Positions 18,620-27,347 of a stretch of 64,000 nt of DNA are shown one piece after another (positions within the stretch are counted from its first letter, which is position 1; every line of letters begins with the position of its first letter). The notes under the pieces are model-generated. The model worked only from the letters and a program-made list of their open reading frames with translations, was not told the origin of the DNA and ran no database searches. A program made the translations under genes and the position numbers. Source of the DNA: Prolixibacteraceae bacterium (GTDB taxonomy: Bacteria; Bacteroidota; Bacteroidia; Bacteroidales; Prolixibacteraceae); assembly GCA_019459525.1 (NCBI GenBank), contig JAIBEY010000084.1, positions 1 through 64,000 on the forward strand, read 5' to 3'.

Positions 18620-18708
18620 TTTATTCCTGCAATTTTGCAAATGAATTGCAAAATTGCAGGAATAAAATATATTTAACCCTGCAATTTTGCAAATTATAGT
18701 TATATTTG
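18620..18708 (+). repeat. Inverted and direct repeats upstream of a DUF4143 ATPase, ending in a -7 box
   Basis: A perfect 21-bp inverted repeat (18620-18640 and 18646-18666, 5-bp spacer) contains the 15-mer CCTGCAATTTTGCAA. A third exact copy of the 15-mer follows in direct orientation at 18678-18692. TATATTTG at 18701-18708 is a good -7 box, so the array covers the expected promoter and operator region. The ATPase ATG is 38 bp after the last copy. Confidence 0.85.
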
Positions 18709-18729
18709 CTGCAAATTAAATCGCATTTC

Positions 18730-19911
18730 ATGGAACTTCATCGGGTCATTTTCTCCTCAATTGTAAGGTATCTGGATAATTTTCCCTGTGTTGCTTTGTT
18801 GGGGCCCCGGCAGGTTGGAAAAACGACGACAGTAAAAATGCTTCAGGCACAAATTCAAAAAGAATCGATCTACCTTGATTTGGAATCAGAAGAAGATGTT
18901 CAGAAATTAATTTATGCAGAACAGTATTTTAACGAAAGGCAGGATAAGTTAATTATTATTGATGAAATTCAGCGAAATCCGCAATTGTTCCCGCTTCTGC
19001 GTTCAGTAATAGATAAAAATAGAACCAACGGCCGTTTTATTCTCTTAGGTTCAGCATCACCTGAATTATTGGCTAAGAGCTCAGAAACCCTTGCCGGAAG
19101 GATTGCCTACCTAGAAATGCATCCTTTTGTTTATCCTGAAATCGGTAATCAGTTTGTTTTTGAAGGATTGTGGCTGAAGGGTGGTTTCCCAAATATCTTT
19201 TTACAGCAAGATCTTACCCTAAGTTTTGAAATGAAGCTGCAATTTATTCAAACTTATCTTGAGCGCGAACTACCCATACTGGGACTTTCGGCATCACCGG
19301 CATTACTTAAAAATCTGCTAAGAATGATTGCCCACGCACAAGCCCAGATTGTAAATTATTCAGAAATTTCGAAAGCTTTGGGAGTAGAGGTGAATACCAT
19401 AAAACGTTATCTGGATTACTTCGAAAATGCTTTCCTGATTCGTCGATTGCAGCCGTACTTTACCAATTCAAAGAAACGGATTGTAAAATCGCCAAAGATT
19501 TTCATACGCGATACCGGCATTCTGCACACTTTATTTAACATCGAAAACAAAGAAGATCTGGACGGATTTATTGGCAAGGGAAGTTCATGGGAAAGTTTTG
19601 TTATTCAACAAATTGTTGCATTGCTAAAACCCGGAGTATCGCCCTATTTTTATCGCACCCAGGATGGAACCGAACTCGATCTGGTTTTGGCAAAAGGGGT
19701 TCAGCCAGTATTGGGAATCGAAATCAAATTGTCTAATGCCCCAACGCTAACCAAAGGATTGACGATAGCTTCGCAAGATCTGGAAGGTATTCCGATATTA
19801 GTGGTTACCCATTCAGTGTCTGAAGACTACAAATCTAACACAAATATAAAAGTGACAAGCTTTGAACGGGTTTTCGATCATCTGAAAACATACAATCTGC
19901 TTATTAACTAA
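18730..19911 (+). CDS. AAA-type ATPase with DUF4143 domain (copy 1)
   Basis: About 393 residues. The N-terminal AAA_14 ATPase has Walker A GPRQVGKTT (about residues 24-32), Walker B LIIIDEIQ and a sensor-type FILLGSASPELL. The C-terminal DUF4143 part contains a winged-helix-like middle (YSEISKALGVEVNTIKRYLD) and a PD-(D/E)XK-like ending (TELDLVLAKG, then GIEIK). The function of this widespread family is not known. The gene is preceded by an inverted repeat array and lies between unrelated genes. A second, distant paralogue is at 37685-38998 with a different repeat array. The ATG at 18730 is preferred over a TTG at 18706. Confidence 0.9.
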   Translation: MELHRVIFSSIVRYLDNFPCVALLGPRQVGKTTTVKMLQAQIQKESIYLDLESEEDVQKLIYAEQYFNERQDKLIIIDEIQRNPQLFPLLRSVIDKNRTNGRFILLGSASPELLAKSSETLAGRIAYLEMHPFVYPEIGNQFVFEGLWLKGGFPNIFLQQDLTLSFEMKLQFIQTYLERELPILGLSASPALLKNLLRMIAHAQAQIVNYSEISKALGVEVNTIKRYLDYFENAFLIRRLQPYFTNSKKRIVKSPKIFIRDTGILHTLFNIENKEDLDGFIGKGSSWESFVIQQIVALLKPGVSPYFYRTQDGTELDLVLAKGVQPVLGIEIKLSNAPTLTKGLTIASQDLEGIPILVVTHSVSEDYKSNTNIKVTSFERVFDHLKTYNLLIN

Positions 19912-19959
19912 GGGGATTTCCTTCCCCATCGAAAAAACAGGGAGACTCATCGAAAAAAG

Positions 19960-19990
19960 TTTCCGGTCGGTTTTATTCGCCCTATCTTCG
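19960..19990 (+). promoter_or_regulatory. Promoter for the lipoprotein-histidine kinase operon
   Basis: TTTC at 19960-19963, 19 nt, then TATCTTCG at 19983-19990. It differs from the Bacteroidota consensus by one base in each box and has exact spacing. The nikR-like promoter at 30733-30740 has the same TATCTTCG. Confidence 0.5.
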
Positions 19991-20015
19991 GATAACGAAT
20001 TAAAAACCCATGATT

Positions 20016-20741
20016 ATGAAACTACGAAAACTACTGATCGTCTCCGGAATCCTCCTGTTCATTTCAGGATGTTCGGAGTTTGTGATGATCTGCTCGCTGA
20101 ACCCGTTTTACCTCGATAAAAATGTCTCCATTGTTCCCGAAATTGAAGGGAGTTGGTCAGCACATCCGATTCAGTCGAAAAAAGATTCGACCGACAAAAA
20201 CAGCAGCCATTGGGAACTGGCCGATACAACTTCTGTCTGGCAAATCAAACAATTCATCTCCGAAGAAAAGATGAAAGACAAACAGGGCAAAGATTCAACG
20301 GTTTTCAAACCACAGAATTTTTACGTGGTGGAACTAACCGGCAATCATCCCGATTCGGCGCAATACCAGTTCAGAATGGTTCTTTTTCGGGTAAACCAGT
20401 TTTTATACGCCGATTTCAGCCCCCGCGAAACGCTGGCCATAAAAAACAGCCGCATGGCCAGAGAAAACTACTTTACCGTTCATACGCTGGCCCGAATTAC
20501 ATTTCAGGACAAACAGCTAAAAGTGTCGTGGTTGGGTGCCGATTACATGAAAGGAATGATTGAGGAGAAACGCGTACGAATTAAATACCGCTATGTGCCC
20601 GATGCCGGACGGCTGCTGCTTACGGCTACGTCGGAAAACCTGACCGAAATGATTGAGCGGTATGCCCATCAAAAACGATTTATCGACTGGGACGACCAGC
20701 AAGCCATGCTAAAATTAACCCGGATAAACCAACTGCCATGA
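20016..20741 (+). CDS. Predicted lipoprotein upstream of a LytS-type kinase
   Basis: About 241 residues. A signal peptide from MKLRKLLIV ends in the lipobox FISGC (Cys about residue 19), so the protein is probably anchored in the envelope. The rest is a soluble domain of unknown family. The stop overlaps the start of the histidine kinase by 4 bp (ATGA), so the two are translationally coupled. It may be a sensor accessory or a regulated stress protein; that is inference. A start at 20010 (two residues longer) is equally readable. Confidence 0.75.
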   Translation: MKLRKLLIVSGILLFISGCSEFVMICSLNPFYLDKNVSIVPEIEGSWSAHPIQSKKDSTDKNSSHWELADTTSVWQIKQFISEEKMKDKQGKDSTVFKPQNFYVVELTGNHPDSAQYQFRMVLFRVNQFLYADFSPRETLAIKNSRMARENYFTVHTLARITFQDKQLKVSWLGADYMKGMIEEKRVRIKYRYVPDAGRLLLTATSENLTEMIERYAHQKRFIDWDDQQAMLKLTRINQLP

Positions 20742-21985
20742 AAATCATCCACTTTAAGAATCAACTTTTAAGCAGCCTGCATTTGCTCTTTTGGTTTATT
20801 TCTTTCAATTTCTGGAATGTCATTCTCAACCCCGGAGTTGAATCAACCAGCGTGATTCGGGGATTCGAAGTGGAATGGGATTTTATCCTGTTGGTCAATT
20901 TTATCTTTTTGCTGTACTGTTCCCTTCCGTTTATCTGGCTGGTCAGAAAAAAATGGCTTTGGATTAAAATTCCAGTTTCAGTACTATTTCTGTTACCGTT
21001 GGGATATATTATTTTTCAATGGATTAGGCCTGACCAGAATAAAGAAGATGTTCAGGTTTTTGTAGAATACTTTGTGAAGAATTTCCTTTATGTCGTGGTC
21101 TTTCACCTGACGATTGTTGCCGCTGTTTATTTTAACCTGAAAGTTCTGATTGCCCGATTCCTGAACCAAAGCCGCTTCGGAGCCTATCTGGCATATACCG
21201 CAGGTTTGTGTTTGCTCACAGCCATTCTGAATTTTGCCCTTTTCGATTATTTCATTGATAAACTCTTCCCAAGTCTTTATTACATTTCCTATTTCCGGAT
21301 TTGGGAACTTGTGCTGATTGTTGCTGGCTACCTTATTTTTACCAGCATTTTATTCCTGATCGGACAATATGCACTCATGCTGATTGCCAACCGCGATGCG
21401 GCCCGAAACGAACTTTCGGCACTGAAAGGGCAAATCAATCCGCATTTCCTGTTCAATAACCTGAACACGATTTATTCAATGGCATCGCAAAAAGATGAGC
21501 GTACTTCCGAAGTTATCCTGAAACTTTCTGATTTCCTTCGCTATATTCTTTACGACACGGGCGCTGAAACCATTTCGCTCGAAAAAGAAGTGGATATCAT
21601 ACGCACCTATGTCGAATTGCAAAAGGAACGGGTAAATCCGGAAATTACAAACATCCATTTCGTTACTGAAGGCCATTTTGGACAGGCAACTGTTGCGCCC
21701 CTGTTGCTGCTCCCGTTGGCCGAAAACTGTTTCAAACACGGAGTCGGGAAAAATCCGGGCGCCATCCGGATTTTCATCAGTTACGATGGTAAAAATCTGA
21801 TTTTCAATACGGAAAATCAGATTGCACTTCGCGAGAAAACGGATCGCACTGAGCAAGGAGGACTTGGGATACCTAACGTTGAGAAACGATTAAACCTGAT
21901 TTATCCTGATCGCCATTCTCTTGAATATCAAGAAAAAGACGGCATTTTTCATCTGGAAATGAAAGTTGAACTGGCTAAAATCTGA
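20738..21985 (+). CDS. LytS/YehU-type sensor histidine kinase
   Basis: A 415-residue kinase. The first 220 residues hold about six membrane helices. The His_kinase domain follows, with the phospho-acceptor in GQINPHFLFNNLN and an HATPase part with LLLPLAENCFKHGVG (N box) and GGLGIPNVEKRL (G box). Kinases of this family pair with LytTR response regulators. The LytTR regulator at 22769 is the probable partner, although nth on the opposite strand lies between them. The signal is unknown. Confidence 0.9.
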   Translation: MKIIHFKNQLLSSLHLLFWFISFNFWNVILNPGVESTSVIRGFEVEWDFILLVNFIFLLYCSLPFIWLVRKKWLWIKIPVSVLFLLPLGYIIFQWIRPDQNKEDVQVFVEYFVKNFLYVVVFHLTIVAAVYFNLKVLIARFLNQSRFGAYLAYTAGLCLLTAILNFALFDYFIDKLFPSLYYISYFRIWELVLIVAGYLIFTSILFLIGQYALMLIANRDAARNELSALKGQINPHFLFNNLNTIYSMASQKDERTSEVILKLSDFLRYILYDTGAETISLEKEVDIIRTYVELQKERVNPEITNIHFVTEGHFGQATVAPLLLLPLAENCFKHGVGKNPGAIRIFISYDGKNLIFNTENQIALREKTDRTEQGGLGIPNVEKRLNLIYPDRHSLEYQEKDGIFHLEMKVELAKI

Positions 21986-21987
21986 GG

Positions 21988-22626
21988 TTAATGTTTCAGG
22001 CTTTTATAATACTGACAAATGGTATTCATCGGGCAAACCTCGCATTTCGGATTGGTCGGACGACAAAGTTCTCTTCCTAAAAAGGAAATTGCCATTCCAC
22101 ACTCATTCCAGAATTCCTGAGGAACAGCGGCCATGATTTTCTTTTCCACCTTTTCGGGTTTGGCAGCGTCTTCCTCTGTAGCAATTCCCAATCGCGGGGC
22201 AACACGCAAAACATGCAGATCGACAATCACGCCTTCAGCCGTATCGCCCGACTCGCGGATAATCACGTTAGCCGACTTCCGACCAAGTCCGGGTAATTTG
22301 GTCAACTGGTCCATTGTTTTGGGAATATTTTCGTCTTCGCCAACAGTCTGGGCAAGTTTGACCAGCCATTTGGCTTTGTTGCCCCAGTTCCTGACTGAAC
22401 CAATGTGTGGTTGCAAGTCTGCTTCGGTGGCATGAGAAAGCGAATTCATAGTTGGATATGCCGCGAAGATAGCCGGAGCCAGTTCGTTGATGTGCTTGTC
22501 CGAATCCTGGGCTGAGAGGATAACCATAACAACCAACTGGTAACGGTTTTGGTAATCGAGTGGATGTTTGCGCTTTCCGTATTGCTGAAATAAAGGTTGA
22601 AGTGCCTGGATCCAATTTGTTTCCAT
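21988..22626 (-). CDS. nth: Endonuclease III-like DNA glycosylase
   Basis: A 212-residue HhH-GPD glycosylase/AP lyase that removes oxidised pyrimidines. The helix-hairpin-helix LPGLGRKSANVI carries the catalytic Lys, VDLHVLR the catalytic Asp, and the C-terminus a C-X6-C-X2-C-X5-C [4Fe-4S] site (CRPTNPKCEVCPMNTIC). Length is normal. It lies convergent to the histidine kinase gene with 2 bp between stops, and divergent from the response regulator. Confidence 0.92.
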   Translation of the reverse strand: METNWIQALQPLFQQYGKRKHPLDYQNRYQLVVMVILSAQDSDKHINELAPAIFAAYPTMNSLSHATEADLQPHIGSVRNWGNKAKWLVKLAQTVGEDENIPKTMDQLTKLPGLGRKSANVIIRESGDTAEGVIVDLHVLRVAPRLGIATEEDAAKPEKVEKKIMAAVPQEFWNECGMAISFLGRELCRPTNPKCEVCPMNTICQYYKSLKH

Positions 22627-22768
22627 GATTTAATTCGTTTTCGTTACACTTAAGATTAACCAAATTTAATGCTTCTTTAGGATTTTTCAATCTCTGCCGG
22701 TTGCAGAAAACAAGAAACACCGTACCTTGTATATCAATTAGGAATCTGAATCTGAAATTTAAGACTTT

Positions 22769-23446
22769 ATGAATTGCATCATCATCGAAGACGAACCTGC
22801 GGCACAATCGATTCTGGAAAGTTACATTTCCAGATGTACCGACTTGCGCTGTTGCAACACCTTTGCCGATGCTTTTTCGGCACAGGCTTTTCTGGATGCA
22901 AACGCTGTTGACCTGATTTTTCTGGACATCAATCTTCCTGAAATGTCGGGCGTTAGTTTCTTGCGATCGCTGGTTCATCCTCCGCTGGTGATCTTCACCA
23001 CCGCCTATCCACACTATGCCGTTGATGGATTCGACCTGGAAGTGGTTGATTTCCTGCTGAAACCCTTTTCGTTCGAGCGGTTTTACAAAGCAGTAAACAA
23101 AGCCCGCGAAAAATTTAGTGTCCGCTCCCAAACGATTTTACCCGCAAAACTTAGCGTAAAATCAGGTAAACGCATCTACCAGATTATGGTTGAGGATATC
23201 CAGTTTATAGAGACCTGCGGCGACTATGTGACGATTTTTTGTGCCGACAAAAAACTGGTCGTACACGGAACCCTGAAAAGCTGGGAAGAAAAGTTAAAAG
23301 GTTCATCGTTTCTGAAAGTACACCGAACCACCATCGTCAATCTTCAAAAAATCAATCATCTTGAGGGTAATATGATTCAGGTCGGAGACCACAAATTGCC
23401 TATTTCTGAACAGTTTAAGGAGCAATTGCTGGAACGGATGGGCTGA
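22769..23446 (+). CDS. LytTR-family response regulator
   Basis: A 225-residue regulator. The receiver domain has the acidic pair IIEDEP at residues 5-10, the phospho-accepting Asp in LIFLDINLP (about residue 54) and the conserved Lys in LLKPFSF. A C-terminal LytTR DNA-binding domain follows (DIQFIETCGDYVTIF, FLKVHRTTIVNL). It is the likely partner of the LytS-type kinase at 20738-21985. Targets cannot be predicted. Confidence 0.92.
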   Translation: MNCIIIEDEPAAQSILESYISRCTDLRCCNTFADAFSAQAFLDANAVDLIFLDINLPEMSGVSFLRSLVHPPLVIFTTAYPHYAVDGFDLEVVDFLLKPFSFERFYKAVNKAREKFSVRSQTILPAKLSVKSGKRIYQIMVEDIQFIETCGDYVTIFCADKKLVVHGTLKSWEEKLKGSSFLKVHRTTIVNLQKINHLEGNMIQVGDHKLPISEQFKEQLLERMG

Positions 23447-23526
23447 AGAAAAAGGCTAAAACTCATTTTGTTACTCATAATATTTTCCGTAATTTAGTAC
23501 AGCCTAGCATTTTAAATCGATATATT

Positions 23527-24879
23527 ATGAGAAAAAAGATCGTTGTTCCACTCCTTATAATCTGCCTAAATTTTATACCTATCTATTCCTGGAGTCAAAA
23601 AAGAGAAATACGCGGCAAAATATTGGATAAAGAAACCCTGGAAGCTATCCCTTATTCCAGTATTTCAGTAAAAAGCACCCCTATTGGTACTTGCTCAAAT
23701 TATCAAGGTGAGTTTATCTTTTATTATCCAGACAGTTTAATTAACAGCAAACTTATTATTTCGTGCATTGGTTACAAAACCCAGTCGTTAGAATTAGAAT
23801 CGTTAAACGCGAACGACATTACCAATATCTATTTAGACCCAGCATCCTATGATATATCAGAGGTGACAATTCGGCCAAATCAAATGACGGCATCAGATTT
23901 CGTAAAACAAGTAATCAAGAATATGCATAAGACCTATGTGCGAAGTCCATATTATATGGAAGGTTTTATTCGTGATAAAGTGTTTAACCTATATGATAAC
24001 AAAAATGTTCGATTGACAGAAGCTGCTGTTGAAATAGTGAAAAAAGAGTTTGGCGGTGAGAATCGTGCCGATCGGATAAAAATATTCGAAATCAGGAATA
24101 GTTACAATTACTCAAGATTGGGTAGCTCATTGAAAGAAAAATTCAATCAAATATTTTGGGGGTATTCCAAAAACAATCCTGCTTATATTATTCTTCAAAG
24201 CCGTGATTTTACTGACCCCACTACGTTACGCAAGTTGCTAAAAAACGAATTGTACAGCTTTAATTTTTCAGGCATGACTATTTATGATGGAAAACCGGTT
24301 CAAATCATTGACATAAAAGAGGAGTACGTTGAATTTATATTTATGCGGGCAAAAAGTATCTATGCTCATAATCTGATTCGACTATATATCGATACTGAAA
24401 GTTATGCAATGCTAAAAACAGAATTCTACTGGATTGACAAACACCCCAAAGAAATGTTTCACTCAGATCTTAACAATACCCTTTCGAATGACTCCATAAT
24501 GGGTTTTGCAATAAAGCAATACGAAAAAATTAATGAAAATTATTATTTGAAGTATGCCAGTTTTCGTGGTAGGATACATGATCAGCCAGATGAGAACGAA
24601 ATGGGCAAAACCCTTTATTATAACGAGACTGAATTGCTGATAAACAAAGTAGTAACAAATAAGAAAGACTTTGACCGGATCAAGCACCGGGATTTACTCG
24701 AAAAAGATGTTTCGCTTTGGGATATGAAATATGTTTATGATCCGTCGTTCTGGAAAAACTACAATATCCTTATAGACAAACCCCTAGATACAGCGGTGCA
24801 AAAAGATTTGGAGAAAGAAGCCCCACTCAACAACCAGTTTATTGATGCAGGAGTGAAAAACTCAAAAAATCCGAAATAA
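23527..24879 (+). CDS. Exported protein with N-terminal carboxypeptidase-regulatory-like domain
   Basis: 450 residues with a signal peptide (MRKKIVVPLLIICLNFI). A CarboxypepD_reg-like beta domain (REIRGKILDKETLEAIPYSS to about residue 115) is followed by a long C-terminal region with no family I can name; it has many Tyr and charged residues. Such proteins are common in the outer envelope of Bacteroidota. The next gene starts 2 bp after its stop, so the two are surely co-transcribed. Both are AT-rich compared with neighbours, which may indicate transfer. Confidence 0.75.
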   Translation: MRKKIVVPLLIICLNFIPIYSWSQKREIRGKILDKETLEAIPYSSISVKSTPIGTCSNYQGEFIFYYPDSLINSKLIISCIGYKTQSLELESLNANDITNIYLDPASYDISEVTIRPNQMTASDFVKQVIKNMHKTYVRSPYYMEGFIRDKVFNLYDNKNVRLTEAAVEIVKKEFGGENRADRIKIFEIRNSYNYSRLGSSLKEKFNQIFWGYSKNNPAYIILQSRDFTDPTTLRKLLKNELYSFNFSGMTIYDGKPVQIIDIKEEYVEFIFMRAKSIYAHNLIRLYIDTESYAMLKTEFYWIDKHPKEMFHSDLNNTLSNDSIMGFAIKQYEKINENYYLKYASFRGRIHDQPDENEMGKTLYYNETELLINKVVTNKKDFDRIKHRDLLEKDVSLWDMKYVYDPSFWKNYNILIDKPLDTAVQKDLEKEAPLNNQFIDAGVKNSKNPK

Positions 24880-24880
24880 A

Positions 24881-25519
24881 ATGCAACAGAACTTTGTCTC
24901 CGACCTCCTTAAAAAACCAACATGGATACTTTTTCTATGTTCCTGGCTGTTTTATCTAGTTGGACTATTTCTATTTTCGCAAATGGTATGGGATGCCAAT
25001 ACTTACCAATACGATTTTAAAGGAACCGACTTCGAAACATCTCTTTCAAACTGGAGAAGGATGGATATGTTACGATATGCATTGTCGCCTGTTTGGGTTA
25101 TTGGGATATCAACAATCATCTTTACTTTGATTAAAACAGGCATGGTAATAATTCGTGTTGAATTCAACACCTCAATGCTGTTCAAAATCATCTTTCTTGG
25201 ATTCATTTTTATATCTCTTCCATTTTGGATTAAATCGGTTTGGTTGATCTTGTTTAAAAGTGGATACACTCCCGAAGATGTCAAAAATTTCTTTCCGGGA
25301 TCAATTATTCCGGTTATTGACACTTCAGGTATGAATGAAATCAGAATAAAAGCTTTGGCGCACATTAATTTGTTCCACCTTGCTTTCATATTATTTACAT
25401 GTTGGCAGTTGGCTGTCAATTCAAGTCTTAGCTATTTAAAAGCTTTTCTACTTACTATTTGTACATATGGATTTGGTTTAGCACTGTTACAATATGCCAG
25501 GGTTTTGTTTTTTGGATGA
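24881..25519 (+). CDS. Five-helix membrane protein of unknown function
   Basis: 212 residues with about five hydrophobic helices (near residues 14-36, 68-92, 101-125, 165-186 and 188-211). I do not recognise a family and see no catalytic motif. It directly follows the carboxypeptidase-regulatory-like protein gene and is followed by a terminator, giving a two-gene AT-rich unit. The two may act together in the envelope; this is inference from position only. Confidence 0.65.
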   Translation: MQQNFVSDLLKKPTWILFLCSWLFYLVGLFLFSQMVWDANTYQYDFKGTDFETSLSNWRRMDMLRYALSPVWVIGISTIIFTLIKTGMVIIRVEFNTSMLFKIIFLGFIFISLPFWIKSVWLILFKSGYTPEDVKNFFPGSIIPVIDTSGMNEIRIKALAHINLFHLAFILFTCWQLAVNSSLSYLKAFLLTICTYGFGLALLQYARVLFFG

Positions 25520-25540
25520 CAATAAGACTCCAATTTAATA

Positions 25541-25580
25541 AAAATCCCCTGCAAGAATTATCATTCCTACAGGGGATTTT
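25541..25580. terminator. Bidirectional terminator
   Basis: AAAATCCCCT (25541-25550) and AGGGGATTTT (25571-25580) pair perfectly. A and T runs on both sides suit the converging genes ending at 25519 and 25604. Confidence 0.85.
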
Positions 25581-25603
25581 CCTATTGATTTTTTCCTGTC
25601 TGT

Positions 25604-26323
25604 TTACTTCACCAATTTAGCGTCTTCCATGATCAATTCATAGAAATATCCGGCGCCAAAATCTTTCTCTAACGTAATTTTTCCTTCAAATGTAACCACA
25701 TCACCAACAGCAGCTTTATCGAGCGTAGTGATGGTCAGATCAAAATTTTCTCCGTCGCTGGTTCCATCCTGAATATGAATCCAGTTTTTACCCATCACTT
25801 CTTCATTGATTTTCACTACCTGACCTTTCATTTTAACGACTTTGCCCGAATGATCTTTCTTTCCGGAATACAACTGTGCAATTGAAAAACCACCTTCAAC
25901 CGGAGCAATAGAAATGCCTTCTTTCTGAGCATCTGAAGTTTTACCCGAATGACTGGCAGGCATTCCTCCACCCATTCCCTGGGCAGGTGCAGCAACGATA
26001 GGTTCTTTACTAATTCCCTGTACAAAATAAATGGTTTCGAAAGTGCGGTTAAGCTCTTTGCTATTGAAATTTTTCATTTCCAATGCTTCGTCGTAATAAT
26101 AAACTTCGCCAACGGCTGCTTCCTGACGGGTTACTGCAATCCAGTTTTCGGTTCCGTTATCGGTAACCTTCAAATACGTGTAATTCGACGTCTGAACAAC
26201 TTCATTAACCTTAACCTCGTGCATGGCCGGATTAGCCATATTTTGTGCTGTTGGCACTTTGTTCTTTTTTACACAACCGGTAAAGCCTACTAAAATGGCT
26301 AGAATAACAAGTAATGATCTCAT
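25604..26323 (-). CDS. Predicted lipoprotein with OB-fold-like C-terminal domain
   Basis: 239 residues with a lipobox (GFTGC, Cys about 17). Two parts are visible: residues 30-110 carry an SH3-like beta pattern (YTYLKVTDNGTENWIAVTRQ), then a Gly/Met/Ser-rich linker, then a C-terminal OB-like region (GKVVKMKGQVVKINEEVMG, NWIHIQDG, DVVTFEGKI). The last resembles small OB-fold domains found in periplasmic proteins of redox and metal systems. No partner gene is adjacent. Function unknown. Confidence 0.7.
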   Translation of the reverse strand: MRSLLVILAILVGFTGCVKKNKVPTAQNMANPAMHEVKVNEVVQTSNYTYLKVTDNGTENWIAVTRQEAAVGEVYYYDEALEMKNFNSKELNRTFETIYFVQGISKEPIVAAPAQGMGGGMPASHSGKTSDAQKEGISIAPVEGGFSIAQLYSGKKDHSGKVVKMKGQVVKINEEVMGKNWIHIQDGTSDGENFDLTITTLDKAAVGDVVTFEGKITLEKDFGAGYFYELIMEDAKLVK

Positions 26324-26570
26324 AGTTTATACCCTTTTATATGTTCTGACTACAATTAATCTGGTGAAAATCGTTGAATTCAAAAACTTAGCTTTCAAAC
26401 AAATTTCAAAACAATTGGTTGTAATTTTAGTTGATTTTTCAATGCAACAACGGGCGAATGACATAAATCAACCTAAAGATGACAATTAAAGAAGCAAATA
26501 CGGAGTACCCGTTTTACCTGTACGAAGTTGCAGCCCATGCGTTTCACAACAATTCGAATACTGAACGCTC

Positions 26571-27182
26571 TTATTTACTGAAGGTCATCAGTTTGCTGAG
26601 GTATTTCCCAATAATGTCGAATTCAAGATTAACAGTTGTTCCCACTTCAAAGGTGTGAAAATTGGTTTCGTTATACGTGTATGGAATAATGGCCACCTGA
26701 AAGGAATTATCTTTTGAATTCACTACCGTTAAGCTCACTCCGTTAACTGTAACCGATCCCTTTTCCACAGTCATATAACCCTTTTGTGCCATTTCTTTAT
26801 CGAACGGATATTCGAAGGTAAAATACCAGCTTCCGTCGGCCTCTTCTACTTTGGTGCACGTTGCAGTCTGGTCAACATGTCCCTGAACAATGTGCCCGTC
26901 CAAACGACCGTTCATCATCATACTTCGCTCCAGGTTCACTTTACTTCCGGGAACCAATTTACCCAGGTTTGTTTTCAGTAGCGTTTCTTTAATGGCAGTC
27001 ACGGTATAGGTTTTTGCTTCGCTGTCGATTTTTACAACCGTAAGGCAAACTCCGTTGTGCGAAAGGCTTTGATCGATTTTTAGCTCATCAACAAACGAAC
27101 AGGTAAGTGTAAAATGAACATTTTCCTGATCCTTCTGAATGGCAATTACTTTGCCTGCTTCTTCAACTATTCCTGAAAACAT
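26571..27182 (-). CDS. ribE: Riboflavin synthase alpha chain
   Basis: A 203-residue lumazine-binding protein with two tandem repeats of the riboflavin synthase fold. Family marks are the MFSGIVEE start, SHNGVCLTV, NLERSMMMNGRLDGHIVQGH, and in the second half VNGVSLTV and YTYNETNF. It converts two 6,7-dimethyl-8-ribityllumazine molecules to riboflavin. Other rib genes are not nearby. Confidence 0.95.
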   Translation of the reverse strand: MFSGIVEEAGKVIAIQKDQENVHFTLTCSFVDELKIDQSLSHNGVCLTVVKIDSEAKTYTVTAIKETLLKTNLGKLVPGSKVNLERSMMMNGRLDGHIVQGHVDQTATCTKVEEADGSWYFTFEYPFDKEMAQKGYMTVEKGSVTVNGVSLTVVNSKDNSFQVAIIPYTYNETNFHTFEVGTTVNLEFDIIGKYLSKLMTFSK

Positions 27183-27347
27183 GGTTCCTTGATTTAAAAT
27201 TTCGGTACGAAGTTACAAGTTTTGGGTGGAGTGGCAAATGGAATTTGATTTTTGGAAATTTTATCCCACGCCATTTTAATGCCACTTATTTTCATAAATT
27301 TATCCTGATGTTTCACAAAAAAACAGTCACTCAATAACCTAAATCAA

